Source: Dechloromonas denitrificans
Lineage (GTDB): Bacteria; Pseudomonadota; Gammaproteobacteria; Burkholderiales; Rhodocyclaceae
DNA: 64,000 bases
Direction of reading: 5' to 3'
Assembly (NCBI RefSeq): GCF_020510685.1
Contig: NZ_CP075185.1
Location: 1,240,001-1,304,000, forward strand
The stretch's first letter is position 1, and every line of letters starts with the position of its first letter. Positions 28,594 to 38,601 of this stretch are shown one piece after another. The notes beneath the pieces were generated by a model, which searched no databases, had not been told where the DNA came from, and saw only the letters and a program-made list of their open reading frames with translations. Made by a program: the position numbers and the translations under genes.

Positions 28594-30810
28594 CTATCGT
28601 CCGCGTCCCTTCAGGGAGCGGACGTCGAGGACGACGCTGTCGAGTGTCTCGCCCGCGCCGTTTTCCAGCGTCAGACGGTGTCGTCCCGGTTGCGGCAGCC
28701 AGCGGGAGTTGGTACCGGCGGTTCCAAGTCGTTGTCCGTCGATGCGCCAGATCCAACCTGGGGCGGCCGGGGCCGAGAGGCGGAGCGGTATCCGTTGCAG
28801 GTGGGGCGGAATGTCGGGGTCGAGAGCGATGATGCTGCCGGCCGCCGGGTAGCTGATGCGGGCCAGCGCACCGGCCTGGGCGGCGCGGATCACCGGCATT
28901 TCGCTGCCGGCGACGAACCATTCGTCACGCGGCGGCTCGTGCGGTGGCACAAAGCGGATCGGTATCCGCACGATCCCGGCCGGTGCGGCCGGCGGCCGGC
29001 TGCTCTGGCGGGGGCGGCCGTTGGTCGTCTCGCCGCGGTGCAGCCAGTCCATCACCTCGCGCCATACCGGCGCCGCCCCGGACATGCCGGAAACATCGTG
29101 CATCGGGCTGCCGCCGGCATTGCCGACCCAGACGGCGACTGTGTAACGAGGCGAATAGCCGGCGCACCAGTTGTCGCGCATGTCCTTGCTGGTGCCGGTC
29201 TTGACGGCAGCCCAATACGGCGTGGCCAGCCAGGATTCGAGGCCGAAGGTGGCGGCACGGGCGCTGCGGTCGGCCAGGATGTCGCCAATCAGAAAAGCGC
29301 TGGCCGGCCGATAGGCGGCGTGCACCTTGCCGCTGAAAACGCCCGCGCAGCCTTGGTTTCGGCAGGGCTGTGCGGGCGGAACCTGGCCCGGCGTGGCGCG
29401 CAGCGGCGACCAGACGCCGCCGTTGGCCAGCGTCCGGTAGCCGTTGGCCAGCATCAGCAGCGAAATGTCGGCCGAACCGAGGGCCAGGCTGTAACCGTAC
29501 CAGTCGCCGCTTTCCGTCAGGCTGGCGAAGCCGGTCTCTTTCAGGCGCTGCTGGAAGCGGTCCGGCCCGAGGCGGACGAGCGTTTTGACGGCCGGCACAT
29601 TCAGCGAGCCGGCCAGCGCGCGGCGCGCCGAGACCCAGCCCTGGTAATGCGCTTGATAATTTTGCGGGGTGTATAGACCGTTGCCGGTATCGAGGCTCAG
29701 CGGAGCATCTTCGATCAGCGAGGCCGGCGTCAGCTGGCGGGCCTCGAAGGCCTGCGCGTAGAGGAAGGGCTTCAGCGTCGAGCCGGCCTGACGCAATGCC
29801 GTCACGCCATCGACTTCGGCGGCGCCCGACAGATCGCCGCTCGAACCGACCCAGGCGAGAATCTCGCCGCTGGCGTTGTCGATGACCAGCAGCGCGCCAT
29901 CCTCGACGTTCTGCCGGTTCAGGGCAGCGAGGTGGCGGCGCAGCGCGGCGCTGGCAAAACGCTGCAAATCGGCATCGAGGCTCGAGCGGATGGCCTGGCC
30001 GGGCTGCTGGAGCAGCTTGCGGGCCAGATGCGGCGCCAATTGTTCGCCGTCGCCGGACGTCGTGTCCTGCAGACCGCCGTTCAGGGCCTGTGCGGCAAAG
30101 CCTTCGAGGCCGGCGCATTCGCCGGCCCGGTCCATTTCCTGCAGCAGCTTGCAGGCGCGTTTGACGACCCGCCCCGGTGCCGCGTTCGGCGAGCGGAGCA
30201 GGGCGGCGGCCAGCGCTGCTTCGCGCTCGTCCAGGCCATGCGGCCATTTGCCGAACAACTGTCGGCTCATTGCGCCGACCCCCTGCAATTCGCCGCGGAA
30301 GCTGACCAGATTCAGGTAAGCCTCGATGATCTGCCGCTTGCTCCAGAAACTTTCAAGACGCAGCGCGGCGGCGGACTGCGAGATCTTGCCGAAAACCGAG
30401 CGACGGCCGCGTTGCTGGCGATCTTCGTCGATCAGCCCGGCCAGTTGCATGGTCAGGGTGCTGGCGCCCCGCGTCCGGCCGCCCCAGAAGTTGGTCCAGG
30501 CCGCCTTGCCGGCCGCCCGCCAGTCGATTCCCTCGTGTTCGAGAAAACGCTGGTCTTCCGACACGATGACCGCCCGAATCAGGGCCGGCGAAATCTCGGC
30601 ATACGGTGTCCAGGCCAGGCGCCGCACCGTCTTGTCGAGGCGCAGACGGTGCACCGGCCGGCCGTCGCGTGCCAGCAGCATGGCTTCGGAGGCGGTGTAG
30701 GCGGCTTTGACCTCGGCCAGCCCGGGCAGCGCGCCGGCCGGCAGCGGCAGCAGCAGGCACAGCGCCAGGAGCGGCGCCAAGCCTGGGCGGAGGCCAAGAA
30801 TGCCCGGCAT
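28594..30810 (-). CDS. pbpC: Penicillin-binding protein 1C
   Basis: A 738-residue bifunctional peptidoglycan enzyme. The N-terminal hydrophobic segment is followed by a GT51 transglycosylase (EDQRFLEHEG, GASTLTMQLAG, YLNLVSFRGELQGVG). The transpeptidase domain has the STLK, SLN and KTGTS active-site motifs. The last about 90 residues form the beta-rich PbpC tail (YPAAGSIIALDPDIPPHLQ). I chose the ATG at 30810 because it overlaps the stop of the upstream TPM gene (TAATG) and starts the hydrophobic segment. The reading to 30972 adds out-of-frame sequence from that gene. Confidence 0.93.
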   Translation of the reverse strand: MPGILGLRPGLAPLLALCLLLPLPAGALPGLAEVKAAYTASEAMLLARDGRPVHRLRLDKTVRRLAWTPYAEISPALIRAVIVSEDQRFLEHEGIDWRAAGKAAWTNFWGGRTRGASTLTMQLAGLIDEDRQQRGRRSVFGKISQSAAALRLESFWSKRQIIEAYLNLVSFRGELQGVGAMSRQLFGKWPHGLDEREAALAAALLRSPNAAPGRVVKRACKLLQEMDRAGECAGLEGFAAQALNGGLQDTTSGDGEQLAPHLARKLLQQPGQAIRSSLDADLQRFASAALRRHLAALNRQNVEDGALLVIDNASGEILAWVGSSGDLSGAAEVDGVTALRQAGSTLKPFLYAQAFEARQLTPASLIEDAPLSLDTGNGLYTPQNYQAHYQGWVSARRALAGSLNVPAVKTLVRLGPDRFQQRLKETGFASLTESGDWYGYSLALGSADISLLMLANGYRTLANGGVWSPLRATPGQVPPAQPCRNQGCAGVFSGKVHAAYRPASAFLIGDILADRSARAATFGLESWLATPYWAAVKTGTSKDMRDNWCAGYSPRYTVAVWVGNAGGSPMHDVSGMSGAAPVWREVMDWLHRGETTNGRPRQSSRPPAAPAGIVRIPIRFVPPHEPPRDEWFVAGSEMPVIRAAQAGALARISYPAAGSIIALDPDIPPHLQRIPLRLSAPAAPGWIWRIDGQRLGTAGTNSRWLPQPGRHRLTLENGAGETLDSVVLDVRSLKGRGR

Positions 30811-31307
30811 TAGACGAGCAGCGGCGGGTCGGCCAGTTCGTTCGGGTTGTCGGCCCCGGCCGGAAAGTGTCGGGAGAGCAGGCGGGTGGCTTGCGCGATG
30901 CCCTGCAGCGCGCCCTCGCGGTAATGCCCTTGGGCAAACTGTGCAGTCATGCCGTGGCACAGCGCATCCCACTCGGCCTGTTCGACCTTCGCCGTAATGC
31001 CGCTATCGGCGACGATTTCGACCTGCCGTTCGGCGAGCAGCAGGTAAATCAGGATGCCGCTATGTTCCGCGGTATGGCCGACCCCCTGGTCGGCGAATTG
31101 CTCAATTGCCCGTTGCCGCGTGCTCAGTCCGCGCAATAGCTGGAGTAGCGACAGACGACCTTCGATGACGAAACGCAGTTCGCCGCGGTGCAGTTTTTCC
31201 GATTCGCCAATCGCCGCGGCGATGGCCGCCAGCAGGGCCGGTCCAAAACGGCGCCTGACCAGCCAGGGCGGGAGCAGCCAGTGCCGCAGAATGCGTTTAA
31301 TCGTCAT
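30810..31307 (-). CDS. TPM-domain protein, second copy
   Basis: A 165-residue protein with a TPM (TLP18.3/Psb32-like) domain: GESEKLHRGELRFVIEGRL, HTAEHSGILIYLLLAERQVEIVADSGI and FAQGHYREGALQGI. It has no signal peptide and no Gly-rich tail. It starts immediately after the stop of the first TPM gene and overlaps pbpC. Small TPM proteins are often next to lemA; biochemical roles are poorly settled. Confidence 0.85.
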   Translation of the reverse strand: MTIKRILRHWLLPPWLVRRRFGPALLAAIAAAIGESEKLHRGELRFVIEGRLSLLQLLRGLSTRQRAIEQFADQGVGHTAEHSGILIYLLLAERQVEIVADSGITAKVEQAEWDALCHGMTAQFAQGHYREGALQGIAQATRLLSRHFPAGADNPNELADPPLLV

Positions 31308-32171
31308 TTACCAACTCCCCGAGGCGCCACCGCCGCCGCCCGAACCACCACCACCGCCGAAGCCGCCGCCCCCTGAACTGCCGCCCCGCCCGCCACTGGC
31401 CAGGCCGCTGAGCAACAGATCGAGACCGAGCAAGGCGACAAAAAAGCCGATGGCCGCGCCGGCCAGTGCGCCGAGGATACTTCCGGTCAACAGCCAGCCG
31501 AGCCCCGCCGTGACGCCGCCGACGACGCCCGAGCCGAGCAGGTTGCCGAGAAAATAGCGGATGATGGCGCCGCCGACGGCAATGATCCCGAGGCCGATCA
31601 GCCAGGTGTTTTCGCCGAAGCTGTCGATATTCAGCCGGCCACCACCCGAGGCCGCACTGTTGGCGCGGGCTGTGGCGGCCGGTAGTTCTTCCCGGTCGAC
31701 GGCGGCAAGGATGGCGTCGACGCCGGCGGCGATGCCGCCCGGCAGGTCGCCGGCCTTGAATTTCGGCGTAATGGTTTCGTCGATGATCCGTTTGGCGGTG
31801 GCGTCGTTGAGCACACCTTCCAGGCCGTAGCCGACTTCGATGCGCAGGCGTCGGTCATCCTTGGCGACGATCAGGATCGCCCCGTCATCGATGCCCTTGC
31901 GGCCGATCTTCCAGGCATCGAGCAGGCGAATGCCAAATTGCTCGATCGGCTCCGGCTGCGTCGTCGGCAGCACCAGGACGACGACCTGGCTGCCTTTTTT
32001 GGCCTCGAAGGCGGCCAGCCGGGCTTCCAGTTCGCCGGCCTGGGCCGCCGAGAGGCTGGCGGTCAGATCGGTGACCCGTGCCGTCAGGGCCGGAATCGGC
32101 ACCGCTTCTGCCGCCGCAACCGCCAGCAGGGCGGGCAGGCAGAGCGCCAGAAGGGCCAGCAGGCGGCGCAT
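31308..32171 (-). CDS. TPM-domain membrane protein (YgcG-like)
   Basis: A 287-residue protein. A signal peptide (LLALLALCLPALLAVAAAEA) precedes a TPM domain (ARVTDLTASLSAAQAGELEARLAAFE, IGRKGIDDGAILIVAKDDRRLRIEVGYGLEGVLND), then two or three hydrophobic helices and a very Gly/Ser-rich tail ending SGSW. This is the usual partner of LemA. The short gap (9 bp) to lemA suggests one transcript. Confidence 0.9.
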   Translation of the reverse strand: MRRLLALLALCLPALLAVAAAEAVPIPALTARVTDLTASLSAAQAGELEARLAAFEAKKGSQVVVLVLPTTQPEPIEQFGIRLLDAWKIGRKGIDDGAILIVAKDDRRLRIEVGYGLEGVLNDATAKRIIDETITPKFKAGDLPGGIAAGVDAILAAVDREELPAATARANSAASGGGRLNIDSFGENTWLIGLGIIAVGGAIIRYFLGNLLGSGVVGGVTAGLGWLLTGSILGALAGAAIGFFVALLGLDLLLSGLASGGRGGSSGGGGFGGGGGSGGGGGASGSW

Positions 32172-32180
32172 GCGAAAGAC

Positions 32181-32792
32181 TTAGCGGGCGGGCGCCGGGG
32201 CGGGGTTGTCGAAACGGATGGTCGGCGGCGTCGCCACGGCCTTCTCGTCCTCGACCGTGAAGTTGGCTTTCGGTTTCCAGCCCATCGCCATTGCCGTCAG
32301 GTTGTTCGGGAAGGTGCGCACCGAAACGTTGTACTCTTGGACCGCCTTGATATAGCGATTGCGGGCTACGGCGATGCGGTTTTCCGTGCCTTCGACCTGC
32401 GCCTGCAAATCCCGGAAATTGGCGTCGGCCTTCAGCTGCGGATAGTTTTCGGCAACCACCAGCAGCCGTGCCAGGGCGCCGCCGAGATCGGCCTGGGCCT
32501 TCTGGAATTTGGCGAAAGCGGCTTCGTCATTGACCAGTTCCGGCGTTGCCTTCATCCCGGCAACACTGGCGCGCGCTTCGGTAACCTTGGTCAGGACTTC
32601 CTTCTCATGTGCGGCGTAGCCCTGGACGATGGACACCAGATTGGGAATCAGGTCGGCGCGCCGCTTGTACTGGTTGAGCACTTCGGACCAGGCGGCGCTG
32701 ACCGCCTCGTCATTGGTCTGGACCTGGTTATAGCCGCAGCCCGAGAGCAGCGTGGTGATCAACAGCAGCAAGACGACAAGTCGGGATTTCAT
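32181..32792 (-). CDS. lemA: LemA family lipoprotein
   Basis: A 203-residue protein: signal peptide with lipobox LLSGC, then the LemA helical bundle (NDEAVSAAWSEVLNQYKRRADLIPNLVSIVQGYA, NRYIKAVQEYNVSVRTFPNNL). GGAGG lies before the ATG at 32792, so the longer reading to 32897 is rejected; that reading would also run through a terminator. First gene of lemA-TPM-TPM-pbpC. Function is unsettled; membrane stress and envelope roles have been proposed for the family. Confidence 0.92.
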   Translation of the reverse strand: MKSRLVVLLLLITTLLSGCGYNQVQTNDEAVSAAWSEVLNQYKRRADLIPNLVSIVQGYAAHEKEVLTKVTEARASVAGMKATPELVNDEAAFAKFQKAQADLGGALARLLVVAENYPQLKADANFRDLQAQVEGTENRIAVARNRYIKAVQEYNVSVRTFPNNLTAMAMGWKPKANFTVEDEKAVATPPTIRFDNPAPAPAR

Positions 32793-32880
32793 TGGGGGAG
32801 CCTCCTGTTTGCGGGTTACGGGTGATGTTGGATGATCCCCGGCAAAATGCAAGAGCAATTTCCTGCCTGACCTCCAGCCC

Positions 32881-32908
32881 AAAAAAAACCCCGCCACGAA
32901 GGCGGGGT
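32881..32908 (-). terminator. Terminator after the small gene pair
   Basis: A 7-bp G+C stem (ccccgcc / ggcgggg, extended by an A:T pair, loop acgaa) is followed by eight Ts on the minus strand. It lies between the 59-codon gene and lemA. Confidence 0.85.
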
Positions 32909-32956
32909 AACAGGGAGGTCTCGAAAGGGGGGATTTCGAGGGGGTAAATCTGTCGC

Positions 32957-33136
32957 TTAATCCTTGCGATGCTTTTGCAACCAGTGTCGCCTGACCATGA
33001 TCACCGCCCCGGTGGCAATCGCCGCAAGGACCGCCTTCAGCGGTTCGGCCTGTCCTTCCGCCAGCCAGTCAAAGCCGGAAACTCCGACAAAGACGCCCAG
33101 GCTTTCGCTGATGGGCAGATGGTCGGCCATGGACAT
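32957..33136 (-). CDS. Small single-helix membrane protein, 59 residues
   Basis: A short reading frame starting MSMADHLPISESLG, with a likely membrane helix (LKAVLAAIATGAVIMV) followed by a basic tail (RRHWLQKHRKD). The ATG overlaps the stop of the 37-codon frame (TAATG), suggesting translational coupling. A strong terminator follows. I do not recognise a family. Its start/stop arrangement, Shine-Dalgarno upstream of the pair and terminator make it more convincing than the overlapping plus-strand frame. Confidence 0.55.
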   Translation of the reverse strand: MSMADHLPISESLGVFVGVSGFDWLAEGQAEPLKAVLAAIATGAVIMVRRHWLQKHRKD

Positions 33137-33249
33137 TAGCGGATCGGGCGGGCCGGAATTCTGGCGAGGACCGGCTGGGGAGCCGGCGGCATGCCGAAAA
33201 GGTAGAGGCGGGCGGCATCCATAAATTCTTTGATAGTCATTTCGATCAT
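33136..33249 (-). CDS. Small protein, 37 residues, upstream of the 59-residue gene
   Basis: A short frame beginning MIEMTIKEFMDAAR, then a Pro-rich C-terminus (MPPAPQPVLARIPARPIR). A good Shine-Dalgarno (GAGGAG) lies about 10 bases before the ATG at 33249. It may be a real small protein or a leader peptide that couples translation of the next gene. Confidence 0.45.
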   Translation of the reverse strand: MIEMTIKEFMDAARLYLFGMPPAPQPVLARIPARPIR

Positions 33250-33396
33250 TTCCTGTTTCTCCTCTTGCCGGGCTTGTTGTTCTTCAATGCCTTGCATTTT
33301 ACGGAGGGGCCGGCCAGGCGTCTGTTGCGCAAGCGTTGCCGCGCCGTAACAGGGTTTGATCTTTGATGACGCTTTGTAACGGCGCCGGCAGGGGCG

Positions 33397-34827
33397 TTAC
33401 TGGTGCGCTTTCCAGCACAGCGTAAAGCGCGCGCCGCCGAGCGGTGCGGCATCCGCCGTGGCGCTGCCGCCATGGAGTTCGAGTACCCGGCGGGCAATCG
33501 CCAGACCGAGGCCGTAGCCGCCGGTGGCGCGGTCGCGCGACCGGTCGAGACGGGTGAAGGCTGAGAAAATATGCTCGCGCTCAGCCGGCGGGATGCCGAT
33601 GCCGTCGTCGTCGACGTGGATCAGGATGCGGTCGTCGATCATTTCGGCACTGACCCGGATTTGCTGGCTGGCGTATTTGAACGCGTTGCGCAGCAGATTG
33701 CGCAGGGCGTAAGGCATCGCCTTGCGGTCGAGATCGACGTTGAGGTTTTCCGGCAATTTCCCGGTATCCACCGTGACCGACAGCTTGCGGCCGAGCAGAC
33801 GCACCGAATCGACCTCCTGGGTCAGCCACTCGGCGAAGCGCACGCTGGAGAAATGCGGTTCCGGGGCTTCCCGCTCGAAACGGGCATAGGTCAGGCTGGT
33901 ATCGATCAGGTGGTCGAGCTCGTCCAGGTCGTCCTCCATCATCGCCCACAGCCGCTGGCGCTCGGCCAGTTCATCGGTTTCGGCCAGCATTTCCAGCGCA
34001 AAGCGCATGCGGGCGATCGGTGTGCGCAATTCGTGCGAGATGCCGCAGGAAAGCTCGCGGTGGGTGGCGAGCAGTTGCTGAACGCGCTCGGCCATGCTGT
34101 TCATGGTCTCCGAGAGCGACGAGAAGAGCTGGCTGCGGGCCGGCGGGGAGCGTGCCTCGAAGTCGCCGTCGCCGAGGTCGCGGGCTGTCTGGCGCAGGGA
34201 TTCGAGGTCGCGCCAGACCGGGCGGACCCAGAACCACAGGGCGATACCGAAAATCAGGCCGGTCAGGCTCCAGGTCAGCAACCGCAGGCGCAATTCGAGC
34301 GGCAGGCGGTCCTTCAGCTCCGGATTGCGGTTCGAGGCGAGCGGCCCGACCACGAGGACCTGGCTGCTGGTGCCCAGCCGGTGGTACATGATGTCGCCAT
34401 CGTGATCGATGGCAATGTCGCCGGCGTCGAGCTTGTCGACCTGGTAGGGGGTCAGCGTCCGGTCGAGCGTGATGCGCTCGACGATGCCGAGGCGATAGGA
34501 GAACTTGTCGTCGATCTGCTTGATCTTGTGCGGCCAGGTGCTGCGCGGTTGGCGCGCCAGTTCGTCTTCGATCAGCGTGATCGTGCCGCGCATGAAGCGC
34601 CGTGCATAGTCGTCGGTGATGCCGCGCTGGGCGGTCGAAATGACGAAGTCGGCGGTGAAGGCGATGGCCACGAAGGAGCCCATCGCCAGCAGGTAGAAAT
34701 TGAAGAACAGCTTCGACAGGCTGTAGCGTCCACCCCGCCAGCGCGGCAGCGAAACGCGAAAGAGCGACCGGGCGAGGCCGTGATTGCGCTCTTTCTCGGC
34801 CAGCTCTCCGGGGTCAGTTCCAGTCAT
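33397..34827 (-). CDS. rstB: RstB-like sensor histidine kinase
   Basis: A 476-residue membrane kinase. It has two membrane helices (LFFNFYLLAMGSFVAIAFTADFV and LLTWSLTGLIFGIALWFWV) around a periplasmic sensor of about 130 residues, then HAMP, H-box (CGISHELRTPIARMRFALEM) and ATPase domain (NLLRNAFKYA, DDDGIGIPP, GGYGLGLAI). The start overlaps the response regulator end by 14 bp, so the pair is cotranscribed. RstAB identity is by resemblance; the signal is unknown. Confidence 0.88.
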   Translation of the reverse strand: MTGTDPGELAEKERNHGLARSLFRVSLPRWRGGRYSLSKLFFNFYLLAMGSFVAIAFTADFVISTAQRGITDDYARRFMRGTITLIEDELARQPRSTWPHKIKQIDDKFSYRLGIVERITLDRTLTPYQVDKLDAGDIAIDHDGDIMYHRLGTSSQVLVVGPLASNRNPELKDRLPLELRLRLLTWSLTGLIFGIALWFWVRPVWRDLESLRQTARDLGDGDFEARSPPARSQLFSSLSETMNSMAERVQQLLATHRELSCGISHELRTPIARMRFALEMLAETDELAERQRLWAMMEDDLDELDHLIDTSLTYARFEREAPEPHFSSVRFAEWLTQEVDSVRLLGRKLSVTVDTGKLPENLNVDLDRKAMPYALRNLLRNAFKYASQQIRVSAEMIDDRILIHVDDDGIGIPPAEREHIFSAFTRLDRSRDRATGGYGLGLAIARRVLELHGGSATADAAPLGGARFTLCWKAHQ

Positions 34828-35518
34828 GCTTGCTGAACAGATAGCCTTTGCCGCGCACCGTCTTGATGCGGGTCGGATTGTCCGGGTCGTCGTTCAGTTT
34901 CTTGCGCAGCCGCGAGATGCGCGCGTCGATCGAACGATCCAGGCCGTCGAAGCCGATACCGCGCAGTTCCTGCAGCAGGTCGTCGCGCGATAGCACGTTG
35001 CCGGCATGCGAGGCGAGCAGCCAGAGCAGGTCGAATTCGGCGGTGGTCAGGTCGATGCTGGTGCCGCCCAGCGAGGCGGTCCGCGTTGACTGGCTGATCC
35101 GGAACTGGCCGAAGACCATCGCTTCGGTTTCGCTGCCCTGACTGTCGCTGGCCACCGGCAGGCGGCGCAACAGTGCCTTGATGCGGGCGAGCAGCACGCG
35201 CGGTTGAACCGGTTTGGCAATGTAGTCGTCGGCGCCCATTTCGAGGCCGAGAATCTGGTCGAAATCTTCGTCGCGGGCGGTCAGCATCAGGATTACGCCG
35301 CGGTATTGCGGCCGGACGGCCCGGCAGACCTCGAAGCCGTCCTTGCCCGGCAGCATGACGTCGAGAATGACCAGGTCGGGCTGTTCGGCCAGAATGCGCG
35401 TCTCGGCCGTGTCGCCACGGGGCTCGATGCTGACCGTCAGGTCATTCTTGGTGAGGTATTCGGCGGTCAGTTCGGCCAGCCGTTCGTCGTCTTCGACGAG
35501 CAGGATACGTGTGTTCAT
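34814..35518 (-). CDS. rstA: RstA-like OmpR-family response regulator
   Basis: A 234-residue regulator with a receiver domain (LLVEDDERLAELTAEYL, phospho-acceptor Asp in VILDVMLPGKDGFEV, Lys in YIAKPVQP) and a C-terminal OmpR winged helix (LTTAEFDLLWLLASHAGNVLSRDDLLQELRG, RSIDARISRLRKKL, TVRGKGYLFS). First gene of the pair with the overlapping kinase. I saw no convincing operator in the short upstream gap. Confidence 0.92.
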   Translation of the reverse strand: MNTRILLVEDDERLAELTAEYLTKNDLTVSIEPRGDTAETRILAEQPDLVILDVMLPGKDGFEVCRAVRPQYRGVILMLTARDEDFDQILGLEMGADDYIAKPVQPRVLLARIKALLRRLPVASDSQGSETEAMVFGQFRISQSTRTASLGGTSIDLTTAEFDLLWLLASHAGNVLSRDDLLQELRGIGFDGLDRSIDARISRLRKKLNDDPDNPTRIKTVRGKGYLFSKHDWN

Positions 35519-35572
35519 CCGGCAATCTTAACGGCCGGGCGGTCGGCGGTCCACCTTGCCGGGCCGGCCAGA

Positions 35573-35602
35573 CAAAAAAGGCCGAACCATGCGGTTCGGC
35601 CT
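35573..35602 (-). terminator. Terminator after panD
   Basis: A perfect 10-bp stem (aggccgaacc / ggttcggcct, loop atgc) is followed by a T-run on the minus strand. It ends the panBCD transcript before rstA. Confidence 0.9.
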
Positions 35603-35643
35603 CGTTCGGCAAATGACTGGCGGCGGGCGTTGCGGCCGAGCGA

Positions 35644-36030
35644 TCAGGCAGCGGCAGCTTGCGTCGGGATCTTGTGGCCGTGGCGGGTGATGCGGTTCTG
35701 CGTATCGACGTAGATCAGATCCGGCTCGTGCTTGGCCAGTTCGATCTCGTTGTATACGGCAAAGGTGGCGATGATCAGGATGTCGCCCGGGGCGGCGCGG
35801 CGGGCGGCCGAACCGTTGACGGAGATGACGCCGGAACCGCGCTCGGCGCGAATGGCATAGGTGGTGAAACGCTCACCGTTGTTTACGTTCCAGATGTCGA
35901 TCTGTTCGTATTCCTTGATGTTGGCCGCTTCGAGCAGGTCTTCATCAATGGCGCAGGAACCCTCGTAGTGCAGGTCGGCGTGGGTGGTCGTCACGCGGTG
36001 CAACTTGGATTTCAGCATCGTTCTCTGCAT
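35644..36030 (-). CDS. panD: Aspartate 1-decarboxylase
   Basis: A 128-residue enzyme that makes beta-alanine from aspartate for pantothenate. The self-cleavage site Gly24-Ser25 is visible in HYEGSCAID, and [19 protein letters not shown] is conserved. I chose the ATG at 36030 ([13 protein letters not shown]), which gives the usual length; ATG 36018 is a less likely alternative, and the reading to 36090 is too long. It follows panC by 87 bp. Confidence 0.95.
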   Translation of the reverse strand: MQRTMLKSKLHRVTTTHADLHYEGSCAIDEDLLEAANIKEYEQIDIWNVNNGERFTTYAIRAERGSGVISVNGSAARRAAPGDILIIATFAVYNEIELAKHEPDLIYVDTQNRITRHGHKIPTQAAAA

Positions 36031-36117
36031 GGTTCCACTCATCCAGAAGTTGGGGGAAGGGCATTGTAGCGACAATAGCCCCCCTGTCAACGGCTTTGGT
36101 CGGCACCAAAAAACGCC

Positions 36118-37765
<1,648 letters not shown>

Positions 37766-38128
37766 TCAAGTCCTGAAAACGAAATAGACGGCGCCTAGGA
37801 TACACAGAGCCGCCCACAAGTAGTCAAGCTTGAGTGGCTGGTCCATGTAAAAAACGACGAAGGGAACGAAGACGGCGAGGGTGATGACTTCCTGCAGAAT
37901 CTTCAACTGGCCGAGGCTCATTTCGGTATGGCCGATGCGATTGGCCGGCACCTGGATCAGGTATTCGAAGAGCGCGATGCCCCAGGAAATCAGCGCGGCG
38001 ATCCACCACGGCTTTTCGTTGAGATGCTTGAGGTGCGAATACCAGGCGAAAGTCATGAAGACGTTCGACAGGGCCAGCAGCACCACCGTCTGCCAGAGTA
38101 CGGGGATGTTGAAACCGAACAGGTTCAC
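37766..38128 (-). CDS. DMT-type DUF486 membrane protein
   Basis: A 120-residue protein with four membrane segments (VLWQTVVLLALSNVFMTFAWYSHL, PWWIAALISWGIALFEYLIQVPANRIGH, FVPFVVFYM, YLWAALCILGAVYFVF). The pattern fits the DUF486 family. It overlaps folK by 4 bp and abuts panB. Function unknown. Confidence 0.88.
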   Translation of the reverse strand: MNLFGFNIPVLWQTVVLLALSNVFMTFAWYSHLKHLNEKPWWIAALISWGIALFEYLIQVPANRIGHTEMSLGQLKILQEVITLAVFVPFVVFYMDQPLKLDYLWAALCILGAVYFVFRT

Positions 38129-38601
38129 AGCTTGACGATACCCTGGTTGGCGACGGCCGGCAGCCAGGCGGCGATGGCGCCGCGCCCGGGAATGATCAGC
38201 TGGGGGGCGATTTCGGCCAGCGGGTAGAGGACGAAGGCGCGCAGGTGCAAGCGCGGGTGCGGCAGGGTCAGACGCGGCAGGTCGAGAAAGTGGTCGTTGT
38301 AGAGCAGCAGGTCGAGATCAAGCGTCCGTGGCCCGTCTTTCTCGGCGCGGACGCGGCCGAAGCGCTGCTCCAACTCATGTAGTGCGTCGAGCAGCGCTTC
38401 CGGGGCCAGTGTCGTTTCCAGCCGGGCGACGGCGTTGACGAACTCCGGCTGATCAAGCTTGCCGACCGGCGCCGTGCGATAAAGCGAGGAGCATTGCGCG
38501 ACACGGCTTTCCGGCAGATTGGCCAGCGCCCCGAAGGCGGCGCGGACAGTGGCGGCCGGGTCGCCGAGATTGGCGCCGAGCGCGACGTAGGCCGTGTTCA
38601 T
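38125..38601 (-). CDS. folK: HPPK, 2-amino-4-hydroxy-6-hydroxymethyldihydropteridine pyrophosphokinase
   Basis: A 158-residue folate enzyme: ALGANLGDP, SLYRTAPVGKLDQPEFVNAV, RTLDLDLLLYND and LPHPRLHLRAFVLYPL are the HPPK signatures. The ATG at 38601 overlaps the pcnB stop (ATGA). The reading to 39183 is pcnB out of frame. Confidence 0.96.
   Translation of the reverse strand: MNTAYVALGANLGDPAATVRAAFGALANLPESRVAQCSSLYRTAPVGKLDQPEFVNAVARLETTLAPEALLDALHELEQRFGRVRAEKDGPRTLDLDLLLYNDHFLDLPRLTLPHPRLHLRAFVLYPLAEIAPQLIIPGRGAIAAWLPAVANQGIVKL

Noticed and set aside
32964..33224. Plus-strand 86-codon frame
   Set aside because: No ribosome-binding site, Cys/Ser/Pro-rich composition of a shadow frame, and it runs opposite a better supported minus-strand gene pair.
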